Positions 7,880 to 16,463 are shown, counted from the stretch's first letter. The stretch: 64,000 nucleotides of DNA from Flavisolibacter tropicus (GCF_001644645.1 NZ_CP011390.1:3654001-3718000); one strand, 5' to 3'. Notes: a model not told the origin generated them from the sequence alone. Numbers and translations: made by a program.

Positions 7880-10774
7880 ATGTATAGAAAGTTATTGTTT
7901 TTTAGCCTGGCTTTATTTTCTTTCTTTTTTTCACAAGCACAATCGTTTTCTATATCCGGCCGTATCATTGATGCCGAATCCCGAACTGCCCTTCAGGGGT
8001 CCAGTGTACTATTAAGAAGCATCAAAGACACTACGTTATCGTATTCCACTTTTACCGACTCCACAGGCCGGTTTCAATTTGATAATATTCAGCGTGATTC
8101 GTTTCGGTTAACCATCAGCGCTGTCGGCTATGAAACCTTAAGCCGCAGTGTACGCGTAGATTCAGCCAATGTAGTATTAGCCAATATCACTGTGCCACGC
8201 ACTTCCAGAGAGCTTACAGGGGTAACGGTAACCACCCGCATACCACCAGCACAGCAAAAGGGCGACACCGTACAGTTCAATGCCAACCAGTTTAAAGTAA
8301 ACCCCGATGCTACCGCAGAGGAGTTAGCGCGCAAAGTACCGGGCATTACGGTTGAGAATGGCCAAGTAAAAGCACAAGGCGAAAACGTACGCCGTGTAAC
8401 AATAGATGGTCGGGAACTTTTTGGTGAGGATGCTACGGCAGCCTTACGCAACCTGCCGGCCGAGATCATTGATAAGATTCAGGTGTTTGACCGGCTGAGC
8501 GACCAGGCCCAGTTTAGCGGGTTTGACGATGGCAATACCAGCAAAGAGATCAACATTGTGACCAAGGCCAATATGCGCAATGGCCATTTTGGAAGAGTGT
8601 TTGCCGGCTACGGTACTGACGATCGCTACCAGGCCGGTGGTAATGCCACCCTGCTTAAAGGTAATCGCCGCATTTCCCTGGTAGGCAACTTTAATAATAT
8701 CAACCAGCAAAACTTTTCCCAGCAAGACCTGTTGGGCGTTACCAGTAATGCCCAGCGGGGTGGCGGAGGTGGTGGTCCCCGCGGTGGTGGCGGAGGACCA
8801 AGAGGTGGTAGCGGCAACCGTGGGCAGGGCTCGGGCAACCAGGGTGGTGGTAATTTTGGCGGCTTTGGTAGCAGCGGCAACTTCCTGGTAGGCCAGCAAA
8901 ATGGTATCAACCGCACGAAGGCTTTTGGTATTAACTACTCCGATCTATGGGGTAAGAAGGTCACTGTATCGGCCAGTTATTTTTTCAACAACACAGATAA
9001 TACCACCAGCGAGTTGACTAATCGCCAATACTATCTAACCACCATACCCAACATACGCGAGAATAACAATAACAACAGTCAGAACACTAACCACCGCTTC
9101 AACATGCGACTGGAGTATCGTATAGATTCATCCAACCAATTGATCATTACACCGAATCTTTCTTTTCAGAACAACGATGCCAAGAGCCTGCGGAATACTC
9201 TTCGTTTCTTTAATGAAGGCCAAACAGTAAGCAAAGTGGACAATAACCGCATTAGCGACCGCGCCGGCAATAACCTGAATAACACAATCCTTTACCGGCA
9301 CTCATTCCCCAAGAAAGGGCGCACATTTTCTGTGAATCTAAATACATCCTATAATAAAAGAGATGGTGACACTTACCAACAAACATTCACCACTAACTAT
9401 TCAGGGTCTACCTCCTTTGACACGTCTGACCAACAACACATTGACCAGCTAAACAATGGCTACCAGGTTTCTACCAATTTTGTTTATACCGAGCCACTGT
9501 GGAAGAACACACAGCTCCAATTAAATTACAACCCAACTTTTTCTAAAAGCAAGTCTGACCAGCAAGCCTTCCGGTTTGATGAACTCAGCGACAAATACTC
9601 GCTATTTGATACCAGCCTATCCAATCAGTTTGAGAATAAAACACGCGCACAAAATGGTGGTATCTCGTTCCGCACCGGTACACGCGACAACCAGTTCTCG
9701 GCAGGTGTCAACTATCAAAATACCAACTTGAACAGCGACCAGGTATTTCCAACAGTGCTCCAGGTCAATAAAACTTTTCAGAACATCTTACCTAATGCTA
9801 TGTTCCGCTACAAGTTTTCGCCCAAAAGCAATATAAGGCTGATGTACCGGAGCAGCGTGAACCTGCCATCAGTAACGCAGTTGGCCGCAGTAGCTGATAT
9901 TACGGACCGGCCATTTGTTACTGTTGGTAATCCTAATTTGGATCCACAGTATACCCATACGTTTAGTGGCCGCTATACATTCACCAACACGGCAAAAGGC
10001 AGTTTGATCCTGGCCAATGTGTTCTGGCTACAGTCCAACAATTACATTACCAATGCTACCTATGTAGCCACAAAAGACTCTGTTATCAGCAATAACATTG
10101 TACTAAACCCAAGCGACGAGCTTACTGTGCCCATAAACCTGGATGGTTACAACAGCTTACGTTCTTTCTTAACCTTTGCCATACCGGTGCGAGCCATTAA
10201 ATCGAACGTTAACATTAACGGCGGCTTTACCTACAACCGCTTCCCTGGCTTAATCAATAACGTAAGTAATTTGGCCAATAATTACGTTTATACCATAGGA
10301 ACAGTAATAGCAAGTAATATCAGCCAATACGTAGACTTTACAGTGTCCTATTCAGCCAATTTTAATAATGTAACCAACAGCATCGTTAAAGAACGAAACG
10401 ACAGCTACTTTCAGCATACTGCCGGCTTGCAGCTGAACCTATTATCTAAGAAAGGCTGGTTTTTCCAGAATGATCTGAACAACCAATACTATTCTGGACT
10501 TTCAGCAGGCTATAACCAAAGCTTCTGGCTGTGGAATATGGGTGCAGGTAAAAAGTTCCTGAAAGATCAAAAAGGAGAACTGCGTTTTAATGTGTTTGAC
10601 CTTTTAGGCCAGAACCGCAGCTTGGGACGTAATGTAACGGAAACCTATATTGAAGATGAACGCAATGAGGTGTTGCAGCGTTATTTCATGCTGACTTTTA
10701 CTTACAACCTGCGCAACTTTGGAACGGCCGCTGCGCGTGCCGCTAATCGGAGTGGGGCTGGTGGTACCAGATAA
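7880..10774 (+). CDS. TonB-dependent-receptor-like outer membrane beta-barrel protein
   Basis: From the ATG at 7880 the 964-residue protein has a signal peptide (MYRKLLFFSLALFSFFFSQAQ). A carboxypeptidase-regulatory-like beta-sandwich follows (ISGRIIDAESRTALQGSSVLL...), then a plug-like segment (NPDATAEELARKVPGITVENG, VRRVTIDGRELFGED) and a long barrel rich in Asn and aromatic residues. This is the outer_membrane_beta-barrel/OMP_b-brl_3 group related to SusC-type receptors, probably a transporter or adhesin in the outer membrane. Around residues 295-330 there is an unusual Gly/Arg/Pro-rich loop with repeated GGGGGPRGG. In-frame ATGs at 7835 and 7874 also exist; 7880 gives the cleanest signal peptide. 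No SusD partner is adjacent. Confidence 0.88.
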   Translation: MYRKLLFFSLALFSFFFSQAQSFSISGRIIDAESRTALQGSSVLLRSIKDTTLSYSTFTDSTGRFQFDNIQRDSFRLTISAVGYETLSRSVRVDSANVVLANITVPRTSRELTGVTVTTRIPPAQQKGDTVQFNANQFKVNPDATAEELARKVPGITVENGQVKAQGENVRRVTIDGRELFGEDATAALRNLPAEIIDKIQVFDRLSDQAQFSGFDDGNTSKEINIVTKANMRNGHFGRVFAGYGTDDRYQAGGNATLLKGNRRISLVGNFNNINQQNFSQQDLLGVTSNAQRGGGGGGPRGGGGGPRGGSGNRGQGSGNQGGGNFGGFGSSGNFLVGQQNGINRTKAFGINYSDLWGKKVTVSASYFFNNTDNTTSELTNRQYYLTTIPNIRENNNNNSQNTNHRFNMRLEYRIDSSNQLIITPNLSFQNNDAKSLRNTLRFFNEGQTVSKVDNNRISDRAGNNLNNTILYRHSFPKKGRTFSVNLNTSYNKRDGDTYQQTFTTNYSGSTSFDTSDQQHIDQLNNGYQVSTNFVYTEPLWKNTQLQLNYNPTFSKSKSDQQAFRFDELSDKYSLFDTSLSNQFENKTRAQNGGISFRTGTRDNQFSAGVNYQNTNLNSDQVFPTVLQVNKTFQNILPNAMFRYKFSPKSNIRLMYRSSVNLPSVTQLAAVADITDRPFVTVGNPNLDPQYTHTFSGRYTFTNTAKGSLILANVFWLQSNNYITNATYVATKDSVISNNIVLNPSDELTVPINLDGYNSLRSFLTFAIPVRAIKSNVNINGGFTYNRFPGLINNVSNLANNYVYTIGTVIASNISQYVDFTVSYSANFNNVTNSIVKERNDSYFQHTAGLQLNLLSKKGWFFQNDLNNQYYSGLSAGYNQSFWLWNMGAGKKFLKDQKGELRFNVFDLLGQNRSLGRNVTETYIEDERNEVLQRYFMLTFTYNLRNFGTAAARAANRSGAGGTR

Positions 10775-10940
10775 TTATAAAAAGAGGTAAAGGTTCAATC
10801 TTTATAGTTCCGGCCCTGCCTACCTTATAGCCATGTGCCGTGAAAAGAGTTAGTGGTGAGAGCATAAAACAATAAACATTGCACACCATTCATTTGGACT
10901 TGAACTTTACTTCATAAGGTTTCAACTGTTGTATCAATCT

Positions 10941-11903
10941 CTATTTGTTAATGGGCTCTGTATAATATTCTGCGTGTTTAAGGAAGTTTTCAACTGCAGT
11001 AGTATCCGAATAGTTTAATTCTATGATTTCCTTGGTTGCTCTTTTTTTGTCTGGCGCATTCTTATAGTACGCTTTACAAATGGCATAACCCATAAAATAG
11101 CCTAAATCAGCAACTGTCTTTGCATTAGAGCCATTGTAAAGCCAATTGCTGTAGGAAGAAGTAAACATGTCTAATTTAAACTGCTCCTTGAGTTCTGCTT
11201 CATGCTGATTCCCGTAAACCAGGTAATTATTCTGTAAGGGTTTGCCCATTACAAGTTCTGTAATAAAGTCGCAAGCTCCTTCTCTAATGGATTGACCTAG
11301 CAAATTTTGTGCTTTTCCTTTTTGCTGAGTATGCACATATTCATGAATGTTCAACGGAACAATATTGCCTGTCTCTTGGCTTTTAAACACCCCTCCGAGC
11401 CAGTTGTTAGAAAATTCCGAAACGTCAGTTGTAGGATTGCCAGTAGCAATTTCAGTCCCTATCAATACCATATCATTCCTAGTTGTCCCACCTGAACGAA
11501 GTCCTCCGATCGTAAAATACATTTTGGCTTCTTTCAGCTCTGGGTATAGTGTTCTTAGCTTCTGAATGCTATTTTCGATTTCTATAGCTTTTGACTTCGC
11601 GGTAAGCGTATTAGGTCGGATGGAACTCCAAAACTTAGGTAACTTACGAATCAGCCTAACCCATAATTCAGCTGTATAATCTCTGGCTTCCATAAAGGCC
11701 TTTAACCCCTCTGTGCCTTTATCAATATAGAGTGTTTGAAGGTAGTGAAGTTGCTGTAAACTGTCGGAGGTGGTTAGGCAACTGTCATAGGCCCTCCAAA
11801 AGTTATCAATATCGGAAGTATAAACTTTTTGATTTGTTTTCTGCCCTGCAACGGAAAGTAAAACAACAAGAAAAAGAACTGCTGTTGCAACTATTCGCTT
11901 CAT
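10941..11903 (-). CDS. DUF2268-type putative zinc protease, secreted
   Basis: The 320-residue protein starts with a signal peptide (MKRIVATAVLFLVVLLSVAGQ). A metallopeptidase motif HEYVHTQQ (HExxH) lies about residue 195, and about 25 residues later REGACDFITEL supplies a candidate third ligand Glu. That spacing and the DFITEL helix match the DUF2268 predicted Zn-dependent proteases of Bacteroidota. The substrate is unknown. It is the leftmost member of the minus-strand accessory run. Short inverted sequences TGTTGTAT (10927) and ATACAATA (11928) bracket it, as seen with other genes of the run. Confidence 0.8.
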   Translation of the reverse strand: MKRIVATAVLFLVVLLSVAGQKTNQKVYTSDIDNFWRAYDSCLTTSDSLQQLHYLQTLYIDKGTEGLKAFMEARDYTAELWVRLIRKLPKFWSSIRPNTLTAKSKAIEIENSIQKLRTLYPELKEAKMYFTIGGLRSGGTTRNDMVLIGTEIATGNPTTDVSEFSNNWLGGVFKSQETGNIVPLNIHEYVHTQQKGKAQNLLGQSIREGACDFITELVMGKPLQNNYLVYGNQHEAELKEQFKLDMFTSSYSNWLYNGSNAKTVADLGYFMGYAICKAYYKNAPDKKRATKEIIELNYSDTTAVENFLKHAEYYTEPINK

Positions 11904-12060
11904 TGTTTAAAACTGGTTTTGGTATGTATACAATAATTGAATATACGAACTACAACGAGTTGCTTAGCTGCCCTGAACTAATGCTGATGGCCGAGGCTGT
12001 TATACCATAGTTTAAATTGTCTGTGGTCTTTATTTACAGAACTGTTTGTCATTTCTTTCT

Positions 12061-12118
12061 ATGGTCCCTGCCGTGTCTCTTCCGCATAGCCATGTGCGTT
12101 GCAAAAGGCACGCTGTGG
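12061..12118. repeat. Imperfect palindrome of the GGTCC/GCCGTGTC family
   Basis: Left arm GGTCCCTGCCGTGTCTC and right arm GGCACGCTGTGGTC are partly complementary, with an inner CCGCA/TGCG match. It lies directly 3' of the DinB gene. It resembles the copies at 12779, 15889, 45121 and 47397. Confidence 0.55.
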
Positions 12119-12127
12119 TCAAAATAT

Positions 12128-12613
12128 TTAATTGTCATTCACTACTATCTTTTTAATCAATACAATTTGTCCTAAATGATAATAGCTATGTTCAATCATA
12201 GCTTCTATGTTTCGTTGATAGGTCCCATACTTTTCATCAACAAACACCTCGTTTAATTTTTCGTCTGGCATTTGTTCAATCAAGGAGGCAAATGCTTCTG
12301 CATCATTCCAGAATGTAGTCAAAAAGCTTTCCCATTCTTTTTGTGATTGTATTGGTGGAAATTCGAAACTGTATTTATCTTTTATGTCAAGGCTTCCGCC
12401 TTCAAAAACATTCTTAATCCCTTTTATGTAATAGTGAATATGTTGAGCCAGTAAGGCTATTGTATTTAGGGAACGAACTTTAGCAGTCGCTATTTCCCAG
12501 CTTAGGTCGGTCAATTGATGTTTGAAATTGGTGTTTGCAATCCAGGTTCCACTTAGAATAACCTCTCTAAACCGATTTGCAATTTGATAAGTAGTCTCCA
12601 TCTGATTTTTCAT
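12128..12613 (-). CDS. DinB-like superfamily protein
   Basis: The 161-residue protein shows the DinB/YfiT four-helix-bundle pattern. There is a His in the first half (LLAQHIHYYIKGI, about residue 60) and the C-terminal EHSYYHLGQIVLIKK with two His four residues apart, which together bind a divalent metal. Some family members are thiol transferases or damage-inducible proteins; most are uncharacterised. It belongs to the accessory minus-strand run. About 90 bases upstream is a block (12699-12740) shared with the region upstream of arr, with TATCTTTC on the coding strand, a possible variant -7 box. Confidence 0.82.
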   Translation of the reverse strand: MKNQMETTYQIANRFREVILSGTWIANTNFKHQLTDLSWEIATAKVRSLNTIALLAQHIHYYIKGIKNVFEGGSLDIKDKYSFEFPPIQSQKEWESFLTTFWNDAEAFASLIEQMPDEKLNEVFVDEKYGTYQRNIEAMIEHSYYHLGQIVLIKKIVVNDN

Positions 12614-12698
12614 GAAACGACCTGTTACTATTTTTTACAACAAAAGGGTATTTCTAGCAGTTGAGAAAGTCTGATCGACTACCGCTTAGCCTACTTTA

Positions 12699-12740
12699 TT
12701 TGTTGATTAGCATTTACTGTTGAAAGATAGTATATACCCT
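12699..12740. repeat. Dispersed block shared with 48149-48190
   Basis: TTTGTTGATTAG, then TTTA and GTTGAAAGATAGTA and a CCT end, are found in the same order at 48149-48190 with a few substitutions. In both places the block lies upstream of a minus-strand cassette-like gene. On the minus strand it contains TACTATCTTTCAAC, which could be a promoter. Confidence 0.7.
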
Positions 12741-12778
12741 ACATGGAAGCAATATGGTGCAAACAGCAGCATTGTTAT

Positions 12779-12836
12779 GGTTCTAGCCATGTCTTTTCAG
12801 CATTCCCTTCTGCGTTGCAAAGGTCACGGCTAGAAC
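12779..12836. repeat. Imperfect palindrome, 19-bp arms
   Basis: GGTTCTAGCCATGTCTTTT on the left and AAAGGTCACGGCTAGAACC on the right form a long stem with few mismatches. An inner GCA/TGC pair surrounds TTCCCTTC. GTTATGG overlaps the left end, giving an ATAAC edge on the minus strand. It lies 3' of the DoxX-like gene. Confidence 0.75.
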
Positions 12837-12896
12837 CAAACTAATTCCCAGCTTTATGAAGTCAGGAGTCAACTTTAGAATCCATGTTATCCACTA

Positions 12897-13277
12897 TTAA
12901 CTTACTGCAATTAGTTTTCTATCCGCAGGTCTAAAATACCATGACACAAGCGTTAGAACCAGCAGAAGCAATGGAGGGAATAATACTGTTGCTGGGCCGC
13001 CCAACGCAATATGTGAAAGCAGCGCACCCATCATGGCAAAGAAAAAGCCTGCATAAGCCCACTCTTTTAATACTGGTGTTTTAGGAATAAGCACGGCAGC
13101 TACACCCAGGAACTTCCCAACAGCCAGTATGGTAAGAAAGTAAATAGGATAACCCAAATGTGTAAAAAGGTCAACCTGTTCTTTTTGTTTTAATAATTGT
13201 ACGAGTCCAGTTGAAAACATTCCTAGCGAAAGCCAAAGGGTAGCAATCCAATAGATGATCTTATTTCTTTTTGTCAT
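12897..13277 (-). CDS. DoxX-like small integral membrane protein
   Basis: The 126-residue protein has four predicted membrane helices (about 8-25, 45-62, 72-90 and 100-117) and the DoxX_2 pattern: G-L-x-Q-L after helix 1, GYPIYFLTILAVGKFLGVAAV across helix 2, and KEWAYAGFFFAMMGALLSH in helix 3. It starts 6 bases after the SRPBCC gene and is the last gene of an ArsR-SRPBCC-DoxX operon, an arrangement often seen in Bacteroidota. The function of DoxX-like proteins of this type is not established; redox or membrane-thiol roles have been suggested for the wider family. Confidence 0.85.
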   Translation of the reverse strand: MTKRNKIIYWIATLWLSLGMFSTGLVQLLKQKEQVDLFTHLGYPIYFLTILAVGKFLGVAAVLIPKTPVLKEWAYAGFFFAMMGALLSHIALGGPATVLFPPLLLLVLTLVSWYFRPADRKLIAVS

Positions 13278-13283
13278 TGTGCG

Positions 13284-13748
13284 TTATTTTAATTGCTTAA
13301 GGATTTCTTGTATGCGGTTATGTGCCATGTTGATACCTTGAGCAAAAGGCATTTGCAGCAGTTGGTCTCTTTGGGTGATTGATTTATAAACGACGTGCAT
13401 AGTAAGTTTACTGGTATCATCAGTAAGCTTTTCAAACACCAAATACTCCATCCAGGCATCAAACGGCGTTTTTTCCATTTCAAATGTTCTTGTGATCTTT
13501 TGGTCAGGGATAAACTCATGAATGACTCCGTTGAAGCCGTGTTTATTTCCTTTAGGATCGGTTGTTTCAAATTGATAGCTGCCATGCTTTTTACTTTCCA
13601 ATTTCAGCACTTTTGTTCCCATCCACTGCTCAACAAACTCAGGCTCTACATAGGCTTTAAAAAGTAGATCCACTGGCAATTCAAATTCCCTTGTGATCAA
13701 TAGTTCCTGTTTACCGTTTTCGGCATTGACCTTTGTTCTTTGTTCCAT
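13284..13748 (-). CDS. SRPBCC (AHSA1-like) domain protein
   Basis: The 154-residue protein has the START/AHSA1 helix-grip pattern. It begins ELLITREFELPVDLLFKAYVEPEFVEQWMG, followed by paired strands with HGFNGVIHEFIPDQKITRTFE and a long C-terminal helix (INMAHNRIQEILKQL). These proteins bind hydrophobic ligands in a central cavity; the ligand here is unknown. It lies 6 bases after the ArsR gene and 6 bases before the DoxX-like gene, so all three are almost certainly one transcript. ArsR-linked AHSA1 proteins are very common and are thought to act with their regulator. Confidence 0.9.
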   Translation of the reverse strand: MEQRTKVNAENGKQELLITREFELPVDLLFKAYVEPEFVEQWMGTKVLKLESKKHGSYQFETTDPKGNKHGFNGVIHEFIPDQKITRTFEMEKTPFDAWMEYLVFEKLTDDTSKLTMHVVYKSITQRDQLLQMPFAQGINMAHNRIQEILKQLK

Positions 13749-13754
13749 AAGCTG

Positions 13755-14078
13755 TTATTTTCCTGATTTGTGTTTTTTCATGATAGCCTCCAGTTTATTA
13801 AATCTGTCATCCCACATGGTGCGGAATGGTTCAATAAAATCGGCTACTTCTTTCATCTTTTTAGCGTTAATATGATAGTGAATCTCCCTGCCGTTTTGCT
13901 CCTGTTCCAGCAGTTCGCACTCGGTGAGTATATGCAAGTGTTTTGAAATGGTTGGCCTTGCTGTATCAAAGTTGGCAGCTATGGCACCTGCTGTCATGGA
14001 CTGCGTGGCTACCAGAAGCAGTATAGCCCTCCTTGTGGGGTCTGCTATGGCTTGAAATACATCTCGTCTCAAATTCAT
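13755..14078 (-). CDS. ArsR-family winged-helix repressor
   Basis: The 107-residue protein begins with the signature of the ArsR subgroup paired with AHSA1 proteins ([20 protein letters not shown]). A winged helix-turn-helix follows, [23 protein letters not shown], then the wing segment [16 protein letters not shown]. No Cys metal site (CxC) is visible, so it is probably not a metal sensor. It is the first gene of a three-gene operon. Its start codon lies 2 bases from a large symmetric inverted repeat (14080-14125) that is a convincing autoregulatory operator. Confidence 0.92.
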   Translation of the reverse strand: MNLRRDVFQAIADPTRRAILLLVATQSMTAGAIAANFDTARPTISKHLHILTECELLEQEQNGREIHYHINAKKMKEVADFIEPFRTMWDDRFNKLEAIMKKHKSGK

Positions 14079-14079
14079 T

Positions 14080-14125
14080 GCGTAGCTATTTGGCTACGAA
14101 TATACATGTAGCCACTTAGCTACGC
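14080..14125. promoter_or_regulatory. Probable ArsR operator: four-half-site inverted repeat
   Basis: GCGTAGCTA (14080-14088) mirrors TAGCTACGC (14117-14125). Inside these, GGCTAC mirrors GTAGCC around GAATATACAT. This gives four alternating copies of a TAGCYA-type half-site immediately upstream of the ArsR start. The position and symmetry fit autorepression. Confidence 0.8.
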
Positions 14126-14332
14126 AAATTATTCTACTAATTTTTAGCATCTATTTTCTTTTAGCTAGGTGTGAATGAGTATAGGCTGTTTTTATTATAT
14201 AGCCATAGAAGGATGCAACACGAAAGCTGATTCAAGGCAATATTGTGCGTCTAACGTACCAAGATGGGCAGGATGAAGCTTGCGCTTTGCATTACTAATA
14301 TCTTTTGGCTTTTCTACCCTTTGCTGTGGAAT

Positions 14333-14450
14333 AGCTGTCCTCATCATCGTGTCAGGCTGGTAACGGCCTCGGCACTGGTTCGGTTAACAATACCTTTACG
14401 CCTACCGGTGCCGAAGCAATCCCAACTTTGAACTAACGATGAGGACAGCT
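14333..14450. repeat. 118-base nested inverted repeat
   Basis: AGCTGTCCTCAT (14333-14344) is perfectly complementary to ATGAGGACAGCT (14439-14450). A second stem CCTCGGCACTGG (14367-14378) pairs with CCGGTGCCGAAG (14405-14416). The two stems are nested and separated by asymmetric bulges. It lies 3' of the SnoaL-like gene on the minus strand. It could be a structured RNA or a cassette-type recombination site. Confidence 0.65.
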
Positions 14451-14530
14451 AAGAGTAGGAAAGAGGGCAATAAAACAACAGCGAGGGACTGCAAAACTTG
14501 GTGATGAACCTGTGTGTTTTATAGTTTGCT

Positions 14531-14980
14531 TTAGCTGGAATGATCATGCAGAATCTTCCAGACATTACCTCTACGAACAAAAATTAAGGTATAGATCCCT
14601 CTTCTTTCCGGCAGGCCGTTTCCAGACAATACAAACTTGCCCGTTAGTAGTGCATGCTCATTACCAAGAGGGCGCACCACCATGTCTTCATATCGTAAGT
14701 TTTGCTTGGGCTTATCGCCGTTAAAAAATCCTTTCTGGTAATTTTCCCGCATACCTTTTATTCCAACCGGGCCTTTGGAAAGCATAAACGTAGAAGCCGT
14801 GTCATACACAGCCATGAAAGCATCAAGGTTACCGGCATTCCAGTCTTGGGCAGACTGGTTCATTACTGTTACTATTTCATTGACGTTTCCACCTTTACTT
14901 TGTTTTTTTACTGACGCACAACTCCAAAGCAATACTGGGAACATAATAAACAACAGATTCTTCTTCATATACAACTTCAA
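14531..14980 (-). CDS. SnoaL/DUF4440-like lipoprotein
   Basis: The 149-residue protein has a lipoprotein signal (LLFIMFPVLLWSC, Cys about residue 21) and an NTF2-like fold: NQSAQDWNAGNLDAFMAVYDTASTFM at the start of the cone, and GIYTLIFVRRGNVWKILHDHSS as the closing strands. DUF4440/SnoaL-like domains bind small ligands or act as isomerases; no catalytic set is evident. Starting at the internal Met (14968) would give a tighter signal peptide. It is a single gene in the accessory run, followed by the nested inverted repeat at 14333-14450. Confidence 0.82.
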   Translation of the reverse strand: MKLYMKKNLLFIMFPVLLWSCASVKKQSKGGNVNEIVTVMNQSAQDWNAGNLDAFMAVYDTASTFMLSKGPVGIKGMRENYQKGFFNGDKPKQNLRYEDMVVRPLGNEHALLTGKFVLSGNGLPERRGIYTLIFVRRGNVWKILHDHSS

Positions 14981-15137
14981 ATAAAAGTTTTCTAATAGAA
15001 TTCAAATGTACTAGTAGTTTTTACTTGAATGTATTGCATCAGTCTTATAGTAAGGCATAAGTCAGCCAGGCTGCTAGTGTCCACAACAAAAAGACCTGCG
15101 CCAGGTGGGAGGGTACCATGTTAGCAACCTTTATTTA

Positions 15138-15713
15138 TCAAAATTGTTTGGGCTTCATTTTACGTGATGCAAGTTCAGCTATTTCATCAATGCGCTTTAG
15201 TCTTGTATCTGGTCGTTTGGCCAGCACCAGCCATTGTAACATTGCCTTTCTCACCGATTTGCTTAGGCTTAGAAAATAATCTTTTGAACCATGTTTTGAT
15301 TGAAACGCATTTTCTAAATCTTCCGGAATGACCAATTCTTCTACCTGATCCAACATTGTCCACGAGCCATTTTGTTTAGCCATTTCAATAGCATCAATAC
15401 CAGCTTTCGACATTAATCCTTTATCAATAAGTTTAATTACTTTTTCCTTGTTGATTTTGGACCAGGTGCTTTTTGGTTTTCGTTTGCTGAAAAACTGGTG
15501 TGAAGTTTCTTCGTCTATCTTTATTTTTTTGCTGTCAATCCAACCAAAGCAGAGCGCTACATCTACAGCGTCAGTCCAACTTATCGTTTTTCTGCCCGAC
15601 TTTTTACTATAGAAAACAAGCCATACAGCTGTCTTTGAAAGATGATTTTTCTCCAGCCATTTTCGCCACGTGTTAATGCTTTCGGGATAAAATACAGTTA
15701 TACTATTCTGCAT
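15138..15713 (-). CDS. YdeI/OmpD-associated family protein
   Basis: The 191-residue protein matches the YdeI family: WLEKNHLSKTAVWLVFYSKKSG near the start, then ISWTDAVDVALCFGWIDSKKIKIDEETS, and FFSKRKPKSTWSKINKEKV. The C-terminal half ends in a Lys-rich YFLSLSKSVRKAMLQWL helix and RLKRIDEIAELASRKMKPK. Family members are linked to antimicrobial-peptide resistance in enterobacteria, but the biochemical role is unknown. A second protein with this C-terminal module fused to DUF1801 is at 31022. It is an isolated gene in the accessory run. Confidence 0.88.
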   Translation of the reverse strand: MQNSITVFYPESINTWRKWLEKNHLSKTAVWLVFYSKKSGRKTISWTDAVDVALCFGWIDSKKIKIDEETSHQFFSKRKPKSTWSKINKEKVIKLIDKGLMSKAGIDAIEMAKQNGSWTMLDQVEELVIPEDLENAFQSKHGSKDYFLSLSKSVRKAMLQWLVLAKRPDTRLKRIDEIAELASRKMKPKQF

Positions 15714-15792
15714 AAGATAGCATTAAGCCTTACAATTTACGACACTGTAAATAGCTTTCACCAACGGCCTGATAAGGAGTGCCTATGATTCT

Positions 15793-15826
15793 GTTGTTGG
15801 TGACACAACGGCTACCGCACACTGAG
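15793..15826. repeat. Short palindromic repeat shared with 48079-48121
   Basis: GTTGTTGGTGACACAACGGC and the following CCGCACACTGAGAA match, in order, a block upstream of arr at 48079-48121, where the arms CCGTTGTTG and CAACAACGG are perfect complements. Both copies lie between cassette-like genes. Confidence 0.6.
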
Positions 15827-15888
15827 AACAGGTACTGGCTGCGAAAGCCACAAGAAAGCAGGCAACCCAACCTTCACGAATACCGTCG

Positions 15889-15935
15889 TGTCCCTTTCCA
15901 CGCGCACGGCTAAGCAAAGGAGACACGGCGGGGAC
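15889..15935. repeat. GGTCC/GCCGTGTC palindrome
   Basis: CGTGTCCCTTT on the left pairs with AAAGGAGACACG on the right, continuing into GCGGGGACC. It begins five bases from the GTTATGC sequence that brackets the next gene. This is one of the clearest copies of the family. Confidence 0.65.
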
Positions 15936-15962
15936 CGAAATGTTATGCATAGCTTTCATGTG

Positions 15963-16463
15963 CTAGAAAGCCCTTCCCACCTTCTTTTTAATTGTTTCAT
16001 CAAAAGCTGTTCGAGCTGCTTGGCTATAAATTGAATCACTGGAGGCTTTACTGGTTATAATACTTTCAGCATAATCTAGCGGATTGGCATCTGAGGAGTT
16101 TCCATAAACGCCTGTCACACCATAGTAAACAACTGCGGGCATAATCGGAGTGTCTTTCGCATTCAAGTTTTGTACTGGAACTTTGGTCCGCTTACCAGTA
16201 TTGTCTACAAAGTAATACTCCTGGTCTAAAACACCAGTTTCCAGCTTCGAACTTGTAATTAAAACACCATCAGCAGGAATATGGTAAATTCTTCGCCCAA
16301 TCTCAATAGGTATCGGAGCCGCATTGGGCTGGTTGAAAATAACGTTGATGCGTCCTTCAAATCCGGCAGGAACGAGAAAAGTTTCTTTTACTTTCTGCCC
16401 GCATGAGCTAAGAAAACAAAATAGGAATGATATTGCAGTTAGAAGTCTCATAAGATTACGCAT
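15963..16463 (-). CDS. Lipoprotein of DUF6843 type
   Basis: The 166-residue product has a lipoprotein signal (LLTAISFLFCFLSSC, Cys about residue 21). It then reads GRINVIFNQPNAAPIPIE..., GVLITSSKL, and DQEYYFVDNTGKRTKVPVQ, the pattern I associate with Bacteroidota DUF6843 proteins. A role is not known. The gene is bracketed closely by GTTATGCAT (15942-15950) and ACGCATAAC (16458-16466), an inverted pair of which the right member overlaps the start codon. It is followed 3' by a GGTCC palindrome. Confidence 0.65.
   Translation of the reverse strand: MRNLMRLLTAISFLFCFLSSCGQKVKETFLVPAGFEGRINVIFNQPNAAPIPIEIGRRIYHIPADGVLITSSKLETGVLDQEYYFVDNTGKRTKVPVQNLNAKDTPIMPAVVYYGVTGVYGNSSDANPLDYAESIITSKASSDSIYSQAARTAFDETIKKKVGRAF

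Noticed and set aside
8626..8916. Proline-rich frame antisense to the outer-membrane protein
   Set aside because: The complement of the Gly-rich loop codons; no independent support.
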